From a virus, in IMG/VR virus record IMGVR_UViG_3300020444_000002, positions 22,431-86,430 of that record: a stretch of 64,000 nt of DNA; one strand, written 5' to 3'. The translations under genes and the position numbers were made by a program. Below the pieces are notes generated by a model. That model did not search any database. It was not told where the DNA came from and saw nothing but the letters and a program-made list of their open reading frames with translations. Numbering within the stretch: the first letter of the stretch is position 1; every line of letters begins with the position of its first letter. Below, piece after piece: positions 16,976 through 25,549 of the stretch.

Positions 16976-17522
16976 GATTATCCTCCGTAGAGGTTAGTGC
17001 GGCAAGGAGGTTGGACTGATAATCCGTAACACCATTGCAATAACCTGTATATTCGCCCATCTCACCAAGAGACATATTCTTTAATTCCCTGGCAGACATT
17101 GCGCCAAGTCCTAAGCCTGGCTTCGCACTCTGCACTAGCTCTCTTGTCGCTTCTATGATGGCTGCGTGGGCTTCCCCTTTTACGGAATAACCTGCGTTGT
17201 ATGCGTGTTCAAGCAGCTCATCTATCCGTTCACTATATTCAGTTGGGTTTAGTTTTTCACCCCATTTATCGTAGTAGCTATCATCTTTGGGGTTGAAATA
17301 CTCATCGTTGCTAATTGGTAAATATAAATCGTATTTGATACATATTTTTAACGCCCAATCATAATCACCATAAGTTATTTCATCTTCTGTATGTCCCATA
17401 AGCATAGAGCAGTTTACTAATTTGTACCCCTGTTCTGATTTCTGATTATTAAAGTGTTGCGTAATAGTATAACGTCTATCGCCAACAACGTTCTGATTCG
17501 GCATACCATTCTGTTTACTCAT
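16965..17522 (-). CDS. Hypothetical protein
   Basis: Unrecognised, 185 aa, Tyr/Asp-rich (DYDWALKICIKYDLYLP; NPKDDSYYDKWGEKL). Start overlaps the upstream stop by 4 nt. Confidence 0.65.
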   Translation of the reverse strand: MSKQNGMPNQNVVGDRRYTITQHFNNQKSEQGYKLVNCSMLMGHTEDEITYGDYDWALKICIKYDLYLPISNDEYFNPKDDSYYDKWGEKLNPTEYSERIDELLEHAYNAGYSVKGEAHAAIIEATRELVQSAKPGLGLGAMSARELKNMSLGEMGEYTGYCNGVTDYQSNLLAALTSTEDNHDS

Positions 17523-18025
17523 TGTGTACCTTCCTTTTTGAGTTGAGCCTCTAAGGTTCCGATTTCTTCATCAATATAATCTGGGTGTATCTCAAAGCAG
17601 CCATCGTGTGCAGATAGACCGTCGCCTGTACTCAGTCGCCTCCAAACATTCAACTCACCTTCAGCTATCGCCCTGTTACGTTCTACTGCGATAAAGTCAG
17701 CTAACTCTGATACTTCGAATGAGTAAATATACTCGCCAGTTTCTTCATCTTGACCAACTGATATTGACAAGTCATGTAGAGCGTCTTTCAGTTCGTCATC
17801 CCCTTCCACTGCATACTTCTGTGCGTAGTGGGTTTCAAGGGCAGACCTATATTTAGATAGCATGTTTTCGGCGGCGACTTTACACTCTACTGCAACGGCA
17901 TCATATTTCTCACCTGCATCTATTCTGTATTTCCAACTATCATAGTAGTAGTTGAATATACAAGCTCTAATGTCACTCTCAATCCGCTTCATTGTCTTCT
18001 CATTAGTGTCGTTAGTGTTAGTCAT
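17519..18025 (-). CDS. Hypothetical protein
   Basis: Unrecognised, 168 aa, acidic and helical. In the same coupled block as its neighbours; no catalytic motif seen. Confidence 0.65.
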   Translation of the reverse strand: MTNTNDTNEKTMKRIESDIRACIFNYYYDSWKYRIDAGEKYDAVAVECKVAAENMLSKYRSALETHYAQKYAVEGDDELKDALHDLSISVGQDEETGEYIYSFEVSELADFIAVERNRAIAEGELNVWRRLSTGDGLSAHDGCFEIHPDYIDEEIGTLEAQLKKEGTQ

Positions 18026-18030
18026 TGTGG

Positions 18031-18261
18031 TTATCCTTCTTCAGCCTCGTTACCACCCCAATCACCACGCCATATAAAGCAGAATTTGAAAGCTTCGAGC
18101 ATGATTGGATGTCCCGACACTGGATAGACCCATGGCCTCGGATTATCCCCTCCACCAATACCTATCCTTTCAATTGTTATTACCTCGCCCCGCTTATAGT
18201 TTGCGTAACCATCAGAATAGTTAAACATGCAAACGTATTCGTTATAATCTATAATAGTCAT
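18031..18261 (-). CDS. Hypothetical protein
   Basis: Unrecognised, 76 aa, aromatic-rich with a GIGGGDNPRPWVYPVSGHP loop. Overlaps the upstream gene by 4 nt. Confidence 0.6.
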   Translation of the reverse strand: MTIIDYNEYVCMFNYSDGYANYKRGEVITIERIGIGGGDNPRPWVYPVSGHPIMLEAFKFCFIWRGDWGGNEAEEG

Positions 18262-18494
18262 CTTTCCCTCCTATCCGCGAACAAGATGTCTTTCACCGGT
18301 ACAGTTGGGTTCATTGTTGGGTCTTCTGACCACCCAAAATCACCAGTAGGCTCGCCACTATCAACATCAAAATCTACAAATAGGTAGTACCCTCTGCACT
18401 CTATTGTCACTTGTTCGATAGGCTTGCCGCCGTTTGCTATTTCAATATTAGCGCCTGTCTTTGCCCGGAACCACAGTTTTTCAAAAATATTCAT
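18258..18494 (-). CDS. Hypothetical protein
   Basis: 78 aa from the ATG at 18494, which follows AGAGGG; longer upstream starts lack a ribosome site. N-terminal amphipathic helix, then a beta segment. Function unknown. Confidence 0.6.
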   Translation of the reverse strand: MNIFEKLWFRAKTGANIEIANGGKPIEQVTIECRGYYLFVDFDVDSGEPTGDFGWSEDPTMNPTVPVKDILFADRRER

Positions 18495-18517
18495 AATTTT
18501 CACCCTCTTTACCCACT

Positions 18518-18754
18518 TTATCTGATCTTTTTTACTGGTGTACAAAATACCTTTTTGTCATCTGCTATATATGCCGAACCGTTGCTCTCATAGCAATTAT
18601 TAACATCAATGCGAAACTGCATAACCTCACTCGTTACCATCGATTGTACTAGCGCACTCTTTGGGATTACAATAAACACTATGGCCAGTATGGACGCTAC
18701 CAACGAGATGCCGAAAAAGAGTAGAAGAAGAAATAGTTTATTTTCTTCACTCAT
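18518..18754 (-). CDS. Membrane-anchored small protein
   Basis: 78 aa from the ATG at 18754. One strong transmembrane segment (LFLLLLFFGISLVASILAIV, about 7-26) is followed by a soluble part with two cysteines (NNCYES..VFCTP) that could form a disulfide outside the cell. Confidence 0.6.
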   Translation of the reverse strand: MSEENKLFLLLLFFGISLVASILAIVFIVIPKSALVQSMVTSEVMQFRIDVNNCYESNGSAYIADDKKVFCTPVKKIR

Positions 18755-19076
18755 ATTTAACACCCTGTTTGTAAAAGTTTATACCTTCATCAACACTTGT
18801 TTTGCTGCTAGACTTTCTGTACCCTTTGCTGATTTTTGCCATTCGCTTAATATTTCTCTCGCAACGTATTACATCGCGCCAAGCCATTAGGCCTTTATAT
18901 TGAGCTATAGCGCCAACAACAAACAGTAGGCAACCTATTAATGGGTTGACACCAGATAAAAGTACGATAGAAGACAATAGCATAGAAGATGAACCCCACC
19001 TTAGATGGATTATTGATTCTGTACAGGCATTGTACATCCTATGATGCCCTAACTCCTTATAAAGAGGCTTGCTCAT
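18747..19076 (-). CDS. Membrane protein
   Basis: 109 aa. A hydrophobic hairpin (SSMLLSSIVLLSGVNPLIGCLLFVVGAIA, about 29-57) is followed by a basic cytoplasmic tail (RCERNIKRMAKISKGYRKSS). Overlaps the next gene. Function unknown. Confidence 0.65.
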   Translation of the reverse strand: MSKPLYKELGHHRMYNACTESIIHLRWGSSSMLLSSIVLLSGVNPLIGCLLFVVGAIAQYKGLMAWRDVIRCERNIKRMAKISKGYRKSSSKTSVDEGINFYKQGVKYE

Positions 19077-19078
19077 AA

Positions 19079-19180
19079 TTACTTGCCCTTATCATCTTTC
19101 TTGCCAGCTAAGTACCCAAGCCTAAAGCCTACAATCGGCGATAGCAAAAGGGCGATCAGGATTATAAGAGGTTCAATCAT
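19079..19180 (-). CDS. Very small membrane protein
   Basis: 33 aa; begins MIEPLIILIALLLSPIVGF and ends in a Lys/Asp-rich tail. Its start overlaps the preceding stop and its stop overlaps the next start region. Single-span membrane peptide, function unknown. Confidence 0.5.
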   Translation of the reverse strand: MIEPLIILIALLLSPIVGFRLGYLAGKKDDKGK

Positions 19181-19515
19181 GAATACACCTGCTTTCCAAA
19201 TAATGCGAACTGTATTACTGTGTCCACATCGTACATATCCCAGTCGTCAAAATTGTCTTTACCGTATAGTGCGATACCATTTAAGAATTTCTTAAGCGTT
19301 AGGGTATGGTATTTTTCTTCTTCGGCGTCTCGTATCCTAATACCATAGCCGCGGATTAAAGCTTCAGTAAGATACATATCTTTATCTTCAGGCTTTATAC
19401 GCCCTTGTACCTTTATATCATCGGACCAATAGATTATTCCTGCTAGGGCGCTGGACATAATATCCTCTATATCTAGATCGCTGATGTTGATTATATGTTT
19501 AACGGTGTAGTTCAT
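19177..19515 (-). CDS. Conserved phage-type hypothetical protein
   Basis: 112 aa. The pattern of membrane-free strands with MSSALAGIIYWSDDIKV near residue 20 and LTLKKFLNGIALY near 73 is common in phage and Gram-positive mobile elements. Function unknown. Start overlaps the upstream stop by 1 nt. Confidence 0.65.
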   Translation of the reverse strand: MNYTVKHIINISDLDIEDIMSSALAGIIYWSDDIKVQGRIKPEDKDMYLTEALIRGYGIRIRDAEEEKYHTLTLKKFLNGIALYGKDNFDDWDMYDVDTVIQFALFGKQVYS

Positions 19516-19739
19516 TATTCACCCACCAATTCTGCTAAGTTTGCAGCGAGACAAAATTCAGTAGCGAATTTCTCTAAATTCTCTTTTTTACCAGAAATTT
19601 CATAGAGGTTCGCACCGCCCCAATCTACTATGTCCGTATCGTTGATTTTAATGTCGTATTGAGTAGCCACCTTATCAACATCCCAGTAGACTTCGTCGTT
19701 CTTGTCTTCCGAGTTGTACAAACCTATAGTGTATGTCAT
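19515..19739 (-). CDS. Hypothetical protein
   Basis: Unrecognised, 74 aa, acidic alpha/beta. First gene after the promoter at 19773-19801. Confidence 0.65.
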   Translation of the reverse strand: MTYTIGLYNSEDKNDEVYWDVDKVATQYDIKINDTDIVDWGGANLYEISGKKENLEKFATEFCLAANLAELVGE

Positions 19740-19772
19740 TTTTTAAAGCCTTTCTTAGTTCTTTATACTTTA

Positions 19773-19801
19773 ATTATAGCTCATTTTTGCTAAAAACGCA
19801 A
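19773..19801 (-). promoter_or_regulatory. TTGCGT-17-TATAAT promoter
   Basis: An exact instance of the genome-wide consensus. It drives 19739 and probably the genes downstream. Confidence 0.75.
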
Positions 19802-19829
19802 GCTTTTTTTTCATATTTTGTCTTTAAAA

Positions 19830-20472
19830 AATAGACAACCTTTGACATCTATCAGTTCTAACAACATAGCACCAACGGGGTACACGTCACATAAGGCGAC
19901 AAACATGGTAATGCGCCAGCTCGAAAACGCGTGGGGGCCGAATGACGTTTTAGTAAGGATCCCCAAAAAACTACATACCCCATTAGTGTTATATTGTTAA
20001 ATTATATGCACCCCTATAAGCGCACTGTGCCAGCTTGAAAGCTATACCGGATGCTCGACGGCCCCTTCCCAAGGCTTTTCTATGGTCGAAATATTACCCT
20101 TCAAGCCAGCACACTATGCTCAATTATTAATGATTACTGCGTACCAAGTACACAATGCTGGCAAGTAACTCTTTTGTCGTGCAGGGAGTGAGATTGAGGT
20201 TGCGATCCTTGCTAGAACTACTATCGTGACTCATTTGCTACTTACCAGTATGGTATATTTGGTTTTAATGTACTTATTAAGCGTATGGTGCTAGTAGCAA
20301 ATACCTCTTAGGGCTAGCCTGACTCCCGTCTGATTCGCTCGTGGGTTTTACACGTCGTTTTCCGTATGGATGGTACGGCTGTTCTAGCGTTGAACTATAC
20401 GAATCGGTCTGTGCCTAATCTCTTTGCCTTACTACCAGCACTACTACGCTTAATTGTCAATGTTCTTTCCTA
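19830..20472 (-). ncRNA. Large structured RNA candidate (about 640 nt)
   Basis: No credible ORF on either strand, yet it lies directly after a consensus TTGCGT-17-CATAAT promoter (20479-20507). It is GC-richer than neighbouring spacers and has complementary words such as CAGCTTGAAAGCTATACCGG and GGTAGTAAGG. A second possible -10 (TATAAT near 20003) may start a shorter RNA. Large ornate RNAs (GOLLD and ROOL classes) are known in phages. Membership is only a hypothesis here. Confidence 0.45.
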
Positions 20473-20478
20473 ACTTCA

Positions 20479-20507
20479 ATTATGCGCCTTTCTGCCTAAA
20501 AACGCAA
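20479..20507 (-). promoter_or_regulatory. TTGCGT-17-CATAAT promoter for the large RNA
   Basis: TTGCGT, 17 nt, CATAAT. No coding gene follows for more than 700 nt. Confidence 0.7.
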
Positions 20508-20525
20508 GCCTTTTGTTAACAATTT

Positions 20526-20657
20526 TTACCACCAATCTTCCTTTAGTTCCACCGCTATAGTCGCGAGAATTTTTTTTATTTCGACGCGACGCTTTTCTAT
20601 ATCAGCAAGCTCATCCTCAAGTTCTTTTCTTTGCTCAGGAGAAAGGCTTCGGTACAT
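20526..20657 (-). CDS. Small helical protein
   Basis: 43 aa; begins MYRSLSPEQRKELEDELADI. GGGAG lies 9 nt before the ATG. Highly charged single helix ending in DWW. It resembles the 52 aa protein at 62531-62689 in its LSPEQRKE/LTPDQREH opening, so the two may be distant paralogs. Confidence 0.6.
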   Translation of the reverse strand: MYRSLSPEQRKELEDELADIEKRRVEIKKILATIAVELKEDWW

Positions 20658-20695
20658 AACAAACACTCCCGTCTGGACTCCAGCGCCAGTATAAT

Positions 20696-21463
20696 TTATT
20701 TAACTGCATGATACCACTCCCTCCAGTTCTCTAACTCTTTTCTAACATCATGCGTTGGTCGCCAATATGTATCTTTTTTGAGTTCTATACTACCATTGCT
20801 CATAAGAGCGCCAGTATCTCCTTCGTCGCGCTTCGAGTCGTCTAGAACGTACTTAGCTCCCATAAGGTCGGCAACCTGCCGTATGGAAAGATGAGTGTCT
20901 CCTAATTGGTAGTCTCCAACAATATCGGATTCAGCCGCAATAACAAACGCCAACGCTGCATCCTTCACATGGATAAAGTCTCGTATCTGTTCACCTCTCA
21001 TGTAGAGAGTTAATTCCTTATCATTTAGAATACTCTCCGCTAGTAGTGGTACAATATGAGTTTCTGGCTCGTGGCGTTCCCCTGGACCGAATGGGTTAAA
21101 CATACGAAGCGAAACACTATTTTCTGGTAAAAGAACCTCTCCTAGCCGTTTCGTATAGCCATAGGGGGAGAACCTGCCATATACCGCTGCGGAGGAGGCG
21201 AACACGACACGTTTAGCACTAGATAGCCACTTTAAGTTACTGATATTATTATCAACATACTTCCACGGATTCTCAAAAGATTCTTTTATATCTATATCTG
21301 CCGCAAGATGAATCACAACATCAAATTTTGACACATTAGTGCCACTAAGATATGAACCAAGCTTCCTATCAACACCATATACCTCGTGTCCTCTCTCCTC
21401 CGCGATACGAAATACATGCTTACCGATAAAGCCTTTGTGCCCAGTGACTAATATCTTCACTAA
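20696..21463 (-). CDS. NAD-dependent sugar epimerase/dehydratase
   Basis: 255 aa. Extended SDR fold: VTGHKGFIGKHVF (Gly-rich NAD site, residues 5-17), HLAADIDI, SSAAVYG with the catalytic Ser region, YGYTK giving Tyr and Lys, and NPFGPGE. GTG at 21463 was chosen: GGAGAG lies 6 nt upstream and the codon overlaps the previous stop (GTGA). It probably converts a nucleotide-sugar for the phage glycosyltransferases encoded at 30 and 40-46 kb. The exact sugar is unknown. Confidence 0.8.
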   Translation of the reverse strand, partial: LVKILVTGHKGFIGKHVFRIAEERGHEVYGVDRKLGSYLSGTNVSKFDVVIHLAADIDIKESFENPWKYVDNNISNLKWLSSAKRVVFASSAAVYGRFSPYGYTKRLGEVLLPENSVSLRMFNPFGPGERHEPETHIVPLLAESILNDKELTLYMRGEQIRDFIHVKDAALAFVIAAESDIVGDYQLGDTHLSIRQVADLMGAKYVLDDSKRDEGDTGALMSNGSIELKKDTYWRPTHDVRKELENWREWYHAVK

Positions 21464-22062
21464 TCTCTCCACCACCAAATATGTGGGCTTAGGACATCAT
21501 CCTTAACCTCATAGTGGCCATCTACCTTCCAATCATCCCAAGAGTCAAAGTCGTCATCACCGCGTGTTGGCGGTCTGAACCCTGGCTCAGTCTCAATAAT
21601 GACGGCATTCTGTTTTTCAATGATGCTTTTAATGGTAGCTGGTTGGTCGTGATACCAGATTTTTCTACCAGGCAACGCCTCACGACTCTTTTTGTCGAAC
21701 CAATTACTAGGATGCTCGCTATACTCGTCGATCAATCTATCAAGATTCTTCATAACGCGCTGTGGTTCACGCCCAAATACTTCTACAAGCGGTACGCCAT
21801 CAACGATAATTTTCCCGACCACACTCTTACGAATCTCATCACCGCTCAGTTCTGATTCTTTCTCGTAGTTACTACTCTCTATCTGAATATCAATCAAACG
21901 GCGGAAACCGTCAAATGGAACTATGCTGCCAGATGGTCGTCTTAAATAGATATTATTGTCTCGGCGACTATGTGGAAACTGGCCAAAAATTAAATCTCCT
22001 TCCGCCACAGTATCAAACGCTTTAGCGTCTGCTTGGTCGCCTACTCCCCATTGTTCGCTCAT
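21460..22062 (-). CDS. Hypothetical protein
   Basis: Unrecognised, 200 aa, soluble, Asp/Trp-rich C-terminus (GDDDFDSWDDWKVDGHYEV). Translationally coupled to the sugar epimerase, so a link to sugar modification is possible but unproven. Confidence 0.65.
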   Translation of the reverse strand: MSEQWGVGDQADAKAFDTVAEGDLIFGQFPHSRRDNNIYLRRPSGSIVPFDGFRRLIDIQIESSNYEKESELSGDEIRKSVVGKIIVDGVPLVEVFGREPQRVMKNLDRLIDEYSEHPSNWFDKKSREALPGRKIWYHDQPATIKSIIEKQNAVIIETEPGFRPPTRGDDDFDSWDDWKVDGHYEVKDDVLSPHIWWWRD

Positions 22063-22065
22063 TTA

Positions 22066-22452
22066 TTATCCCCTCGTAGGAGTGCTTTCTCCAAAAGAAG
22101 CTTCTCCAGTTAATTGTTTTGTTAATAGTTTTCTTATATCTATGCCACTTTCCTCGGCTTTAGATAACGCACCCCTTAAAGACACGCACATCTCTACAGC
22201 ACCCCAAGACTGACAATCCCAACCAGTGTAGTCACAACTACCATTGACATACGCATAAGTGTGGTCTTTCATAGCGACAACCCAATGGAATTCTGGTCCA
22301 TCATTCTCTCCTTGCAAGTAAGCAAGTACATAGGCTACATCTTCTAATGCGAAGCCCTTTGTGTCCGTAATGGCATAATTCATTGCTGATGATAGGTCAT
22401 AATCTATACGACGTTCTATACAGTCAGTCTCGTGGTCGTAATAATAACTCAT
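22066..22452 (-). CDS. Conserved phage-type hypothetical protein
   Basis: 128 aa. Contains WVVAMKDHTYAYVNGSCDYTGWDCQSWG, a pattern seen in small proteins of Gram-positive phages. No function known. Confidence 0.65.
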   Translation of the reverse strand: MSYYYDHETDCIERRIDYDLSSAMNYAITDTKGFALEDVAYVLAYLQGENDGPEFHWVVAMKDHTYAYVNGSCDYTGWDCQSWGAVEMCVSLRGALSKAEESGIDIRKLLTKQLTGEASFGESTPTRG

Positions 22453-22617
22453 CTACGCACCCCAAGCCCATTTCACCAGCCAAACAATACCGACTATGAC
22501 TGTTATCCAAAATACTGCAATAAGCGCTAGCATACCAAACCATACAGCTAACACAATAGCCAGCGCTTGTTTTTGGTGCTTAGCCTCAAAAATTTCTCTC
22601 TTAGTTCTTTTGTTCAT
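22453..22617 (-). CDS. Small membrane protein
   Basis: 54 aa; begins MNKRTKREIFEAKHQKQALA. A basic N-terminus precedes two hydrophobic stretches (about 19-49), ending in WLVKWAWGA. It follows the TTGC-type promoter at 22638-22666. Topology suggests an inner-membrane peptide. Confidence 0.6.
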   Translation of the reverse strand: MNKRTKREIFEAKHQKQALAIVLAVWFGMLALIAVFWITVIVGIVWLVKWAWGA

Positions 22618-22637
22618 ATTATACCCCTTATGTTTTA

Positions 22638-22666
22638 ATTATATTCTTTTTTAGACGAAAAAGCAA
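22638..22666 (-). promoter_or_regulatory. TTGC-type promoter
   Basis: TTGCTT, 17 nt, TATAAT. It drives the 22617 to 20696 unit. Confidence 0.7.
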
Positions 22667-22669
22667 TGT

Positions 22670-22945
22670 TTATTCACTCATATCGACCTTCCAATAAATA
22701 CTACAAATTGTACACCACTGAGTGATATCATCACCAGAAGGTGTGTGTTGGACACTCTTCCAAGCATTGGGGAAAGCGCTATGATAGCAATGCGCTTTGT
22801 TTATGCAATCTCCAAGCTTCTTATTGCTAGTCGCTTCTATGTTCCAGCCAATAAATTCATAGCCAGAACGCATAAGATTCTCTTCTTCCGGCGGAATTTC
22901 TCTATACGGTCTTTCTTCTATTTTTGTAGAATATGGTGATTTCAT
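22670..22945 (-). CDS. Hypothetical protein
   Basis: Unrecognised, 91 aa. Cysteines (GDCINKAHCYH and WCTICSIYW) could hold a metal. Start overlaps the upstream HNH stop by 4 nt. Confidence 0.65.
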   Translation of the reverse strand: MKSPYSTKIEERPYREIPPEEENLMRSGYEFIGWNIEATSNKKLGDCINKAHCYHSAFPNAWKSVQHTPSGDDITQWCTICSIYWKVDMSE

Positions 22946-23427
22946 GATGGGTCTCCTAGTAAGCGATGTATGTTAGGGATTAAATCCCATATAGCCCCTT
23001 CGCCCTTTCTTAAAATATTTTTTTGAGGGCGCGATGCCTTCATTTGTTCTGTAGTAACTAGTTTATCACTTTTACTGCCATTACAGGGGTCGCACATAGG
23101 TTGTTTGTTGTCTAAATGTTCCGTTTGTTCGGCGGTCCACCCCAGCTGCTTGCATACAGCCTTTGGAATAATGTGGTCAACAGTCATAAGTACAAAATCA
23201 TCTGTGTATAGGTCAATATGATAAGCCCCAACAGTTCCACGCTTCTTATATCGCTTATAACTAGGCATTTCCTGCCCAACGGCTAGAAATGTCCCCACAC
23301 GGTTACAAGAAACGCAAGCCAAGCCCTTCTCTGCGAATACCATTAGCCTGTCGTGGCCGTTGTATTCTGTGTACAGGTCAGATATAGGCAGGAACTGTAC
23401 TAACTCTTTACCGTGCGGAAGTTTCAT
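22942..23427 (-). CDS. HNH endonuclease
   Basis: 161 aa. CVSCNRVGTF and PMCDPCNGSKSDK are the two CxxC zinc knuckles; TVDHIIPKAV supplies the catalytic His pair. It overlaps the DEDD exonuclease gene and sits in an operon rather than having its own promoter. It is therefore more likely a phage functional nuclease (packaging or degradation) than a homing element, though this is uncertain. Confidence 0.75.
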   Translation of the reverse strand: MKLPHGKELVQFLPISDLYTEYNGHDRLMVFAEKGLACVSCNRVGTFLAVGQEMPSYKRYKKRGTVGAYHIDLYTDDFVLMTVDHIIPKAVCKQLGWTAEQTEHLDNKQPMCDPCNGSKSDKLVTTEQMKASRPQKNILRKGEGAIWDLIPNIHRLLGDPS

Positions 23428-23935
23428 TTCTTTCTTCTCTCTGCTTCTTGGCTATTTTAACTATATACTCAAACGCCTCGACATTACCCATAGCGTCATT
23501 AACGGGGTTATGGTCATGTTTAGTTTGGCGGAATCGTTTCCAACTCTGAGTCTCCCCAAAGTTATTATTGAGTCCAGCCCAAAAGTCAGATATTCTTCTC
23601 CCACTATGCCCGAATGGGTTGTACATACCAGCCCTGTCATACATACCAGCAATCCACATCCAGTCGTAGGCTACATTGTCAGAAACAAATACAGGCCGAT
23701 CATTCTTACAAACCTCTTTGAGCCATGTGGTAAATCGGGAAGCTACGTTATCGTCTGTGTCTATCCTGTCTCCTACGACTGGCACAGCTGGGTTGTCTGG
23801 GTCTGGAGTACCTTCAAACAGTTTGCCGTGAAATGTTTGCAAAGTGTCTCTATGAACGGCTCCGAACTCAGTCATCGTCCCGTTGACGGGGCTTGTGCCT
23901 AGTGCTTCTACATCTACAAATATATAATTACTCAT
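23408..23935 (-). CDS. DnaQ-like DEDDh 3'-5' exonuclease
   Basis: 175 aa. FVDVEALGT carries the first Asp and Glu, SDNVAYDWMW the second Asp, and HNPVNDA the His-Asp pair, giving DEDDh. ATG at 23935 follows GAGGGGG. It removes nucleotides from 3' ends of DNA or RNA. It overlaps the HNH gene downstream and a 39 aa gene upstream. Confidence 0.8.
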   Translation of the reverse strand: MSNYIFVDVEALGTSPVNGTMTEFGAVHRDTLQTFHGKLFEGTPDPDNPAVPVVGDRIDTDDNVASRFTTWLKEVCKNDRPVFVSDNVAYDWMWIAGMYDRAGMYNPFGHSGRRISDFWAGLNNNFGETQSWKRFRQTKHDHNPVNDAMGNVEAFEYIVKIAKKQREERNETSAR

Positions 23936-24047
23936 CTTCAACCCCCTCGATGATTATTAGTTCTGGCAATCTTTGTACATCGAGTAACTCTTTTAGGAGT
24001 TGCCCTTTCTCCCAATCCAAGGTGTATGTTTTTATTATTTTACGCAT
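23928..24047 (-). CDS. Very small hypothetical protein
   Basis: 39 aa; begins MRKIIKTYTLDWEKGQLLKE, ending in acidic residues. Overlaps both neighbours by 8 nt, consistent with a coupled gene. Function unknown. Confidence 0.5.
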   Translation of the reverse strand: MRKIIKTYTLDWEKGQLLKELLDVQRLPELIIIEGVEDE

Positions 24048-24468
24048 TTAAATGCTCCGTTACTGCTTTCGCTATTTCTGGCGTCAAGCCTTCCTGCCAA
24101 GTAGTCCTGAAAAAGTTTGGTGCTTGGTATGCTAACATGTCCATATCATCGTCCAAGATTGCATAACGAGTATATTCCTCGTGGTTATCTAGGAACGCCT
24201 CAATTTCGTATCCCCTGTCTTTACCGCGCAAGTCTGGGGTTACACCAACGAAGTCCACCACCTGCCTACGGACATCTTCCCTGCTCTCTTTCAGTAGCCT
24301 CCATGTGCTAGAAAGAACCACATCGCACCCTGTGTCTAGCTGTATCTTACCGACCAGGAATGCTGCATATGGGTCTATACCAAGAACTCCACGGTTCTTC
24401 GTGACAGCAGCGAATTTGGCACTGTTACAAACACCATCAATATCTAGGAATAATACTTTCTTACTCAC
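24040..24468 (-). CDS. HAD phosphatase of the RNA-repair (SAK) type
   Basis: 142 aa. LFLDIDGVCNS gives the nucleophile DxD. LSSTWR, the charged RGYEIEAFL segment and YAILDDDMDM complete a compact HAD. This layout matches the HAD domain described in 'Swiss Army Knife' RNA repair proteins. It probably removes 3' phosphates or related ends from RNA. That fits the RNA ligase and kinase genes at 34-40 kb, although it lies about 10 kb away. Confidence 0.65.
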   Translation of the reverse strand: MSKKVLFLDIDGVCNSAKFAAVTKNRGVLGIDPYAAFLVGKIQLDTGCDVVLSSTWRLLKESREDVRRQVVDFVGVTPDLRGKDRGYEIEAFLDNHEEYTRYAILDDDMDMLAYQAPNFFRTTWQEGLTPEIAKAVTEHLNA

Positions 24469-24664
24469 CGTGTTCCCCCTTAGCCCTGTCGAGTGTTTCC
24501 TGCGTCACACCTGCCGCCTTCACAAACAGCTCGTACTTAAATGCCGGGTTGTCCTTTTGTAGGTCAATTGCTATCATATCCGCAACATATAGCAGGTTAT
24601 CCTGGCCTAAGCTCGCACATTTTTTTATTGCTTCTGCGATTAAGTAATAATCTTTTCTTGTCAT
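24461..24664 (-). CDS. Hypothetical small protein
   Basis: Unrecognised, 67 aa, helical. Overlaps the HAD gene by 8 nt. Confidence 0.6.
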   Translation of the reverse strand: MTRKDYYLIAEAIKKCASLGQDNLLYVADMIAIDLQKDNPAFKYELFVKAAGVTQETLDRAKGEHGE

Positions 24665-24691
24665 GGTCCCTTACCCCTATAACTTTTGTTT

Positions 24692-25207
24692 TTATAATTT
24701 TACTACGTCTGAACTATTGTCTATTTTTAATATTTCACCATCCTCTCTAACATCAGTACAATAGCCGTAATCTATTTCCTTACAACGCTTCATCGTGTAT
24801 GTAGACTCCGTAAGTGTGAGCGTTATAGCACAGCCACCATCCTCCTGCTGGATAACAGTGCCCTTACTACCGTTAAAATCGCCAGCAATAATACCAACAT
24901 CGTCGCCCTTTTTCACTACCGTTTTACAATCATTTGGGTTGTCTGGGTCAACTGGTTTCGGTGGTCTTGTTAAAATATAAACTATAACAAGCGACACAAC
25001 TGCAATAATACCAGCAGGAACAAATACCACAGTGAAAACCTCACCAATCGGCCTGTACGGGCGCGTCCCTGACCTTCTTTCGTATGTGTCTCTGTCGTAT
25101 TCTCCTCCATATTTTTCATTCATCTCCGCAGCCCAAGCGTCAGCCTGTTTGTTCCAATTGTTTATCTTTTCCCGTCTCTTCCTTAATGGCCGTTCTAGTA
25201 AAAACAT
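24692..25207 (-). CDS. Membrane protein with KOW-like extracytoplasmic part
   Basis: 171 aa. Charged N-terminal 55 residues, one transmembrane segment (VFTVVFVPAGIIAVVSLVIVYIL), then a KKGDDVGIIAGDFNGSKGTVIQQEDGG section resembling a KOW/SH3 fold, with three cysteines. Function unknown. Confidence 0.6.
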   Translation of the reverse strand: MFLLERPLRKRREKINNWNKQADAWAAEMNEKYGGEYDRDTYERRSGTRPYRPIGEVFTVVFVPAGIIAVVSLVIVYILTRPPKPVDPDNPNDCKTVVKKGDDVGIIAGDFNGSKGTVIQQEDGGCAITLTLTESTYTMKRCKEIDYGYCTDVREDGEILKIDNSSDVVKL

Positions 25208-25210
25208 TAG

Positions 25211-25549
25211 CTACCTCAATTCGTCTATTTTCTGTGTAATATCTTGAATAGCATAATACTTTGGATTACCGAGCAGTAGGATAGTACCGTAGAAGAAGGG
25301 TAAGCTTGCAGCAAAAGCGATTAAAGACCAGTAACCAACAACAGTAGTCAGGAAAACACCGCACCCAACTAAGACTAACGCCGTGAATAGCTCAGTCACA
25401 CCTTTTACAACATATTGTCTTACAAAAATTGACCACAATTCAATCGCGGCAACACCAAGCCCTTTCGCTAGAGCCTCAAGCCCAGCCTGTATAGTAGAAG
25501 GGATTTTAGCATCGATAACCGCTTGTTGGGCGTCTTTAGTCCTACCCAT
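25211..25549 (-). CDS. Membrane protein, holin-like topology
   Basis: 112 aa. Two adjacent hydrophobic segments (LFTALVLVGCGVFLTTVVGYWSLIAFAASLPFFYGTILL, about 56-94) are preceded by amphipathic helices. Size and topology would suit a holin, but no lysin gene is near, so the role is open. Confidence 0.5.
   Translation of the reverse strand: MGRTKDAQQAVIDAKIPSTIQAGLEALAKGLGVAAIELWSIFVRQYVVKGVTELFTALVLVGCGVFLTTVVGYWSLIAFAASLPFFYGTILLLGNPKYYAIQDITQKIDELR

Noticed and set aside
19830-20472. Assignment to RNase P RNA
   Set aside because: The conserved GAGGAAAGUCC-type segment and its partner were not found.
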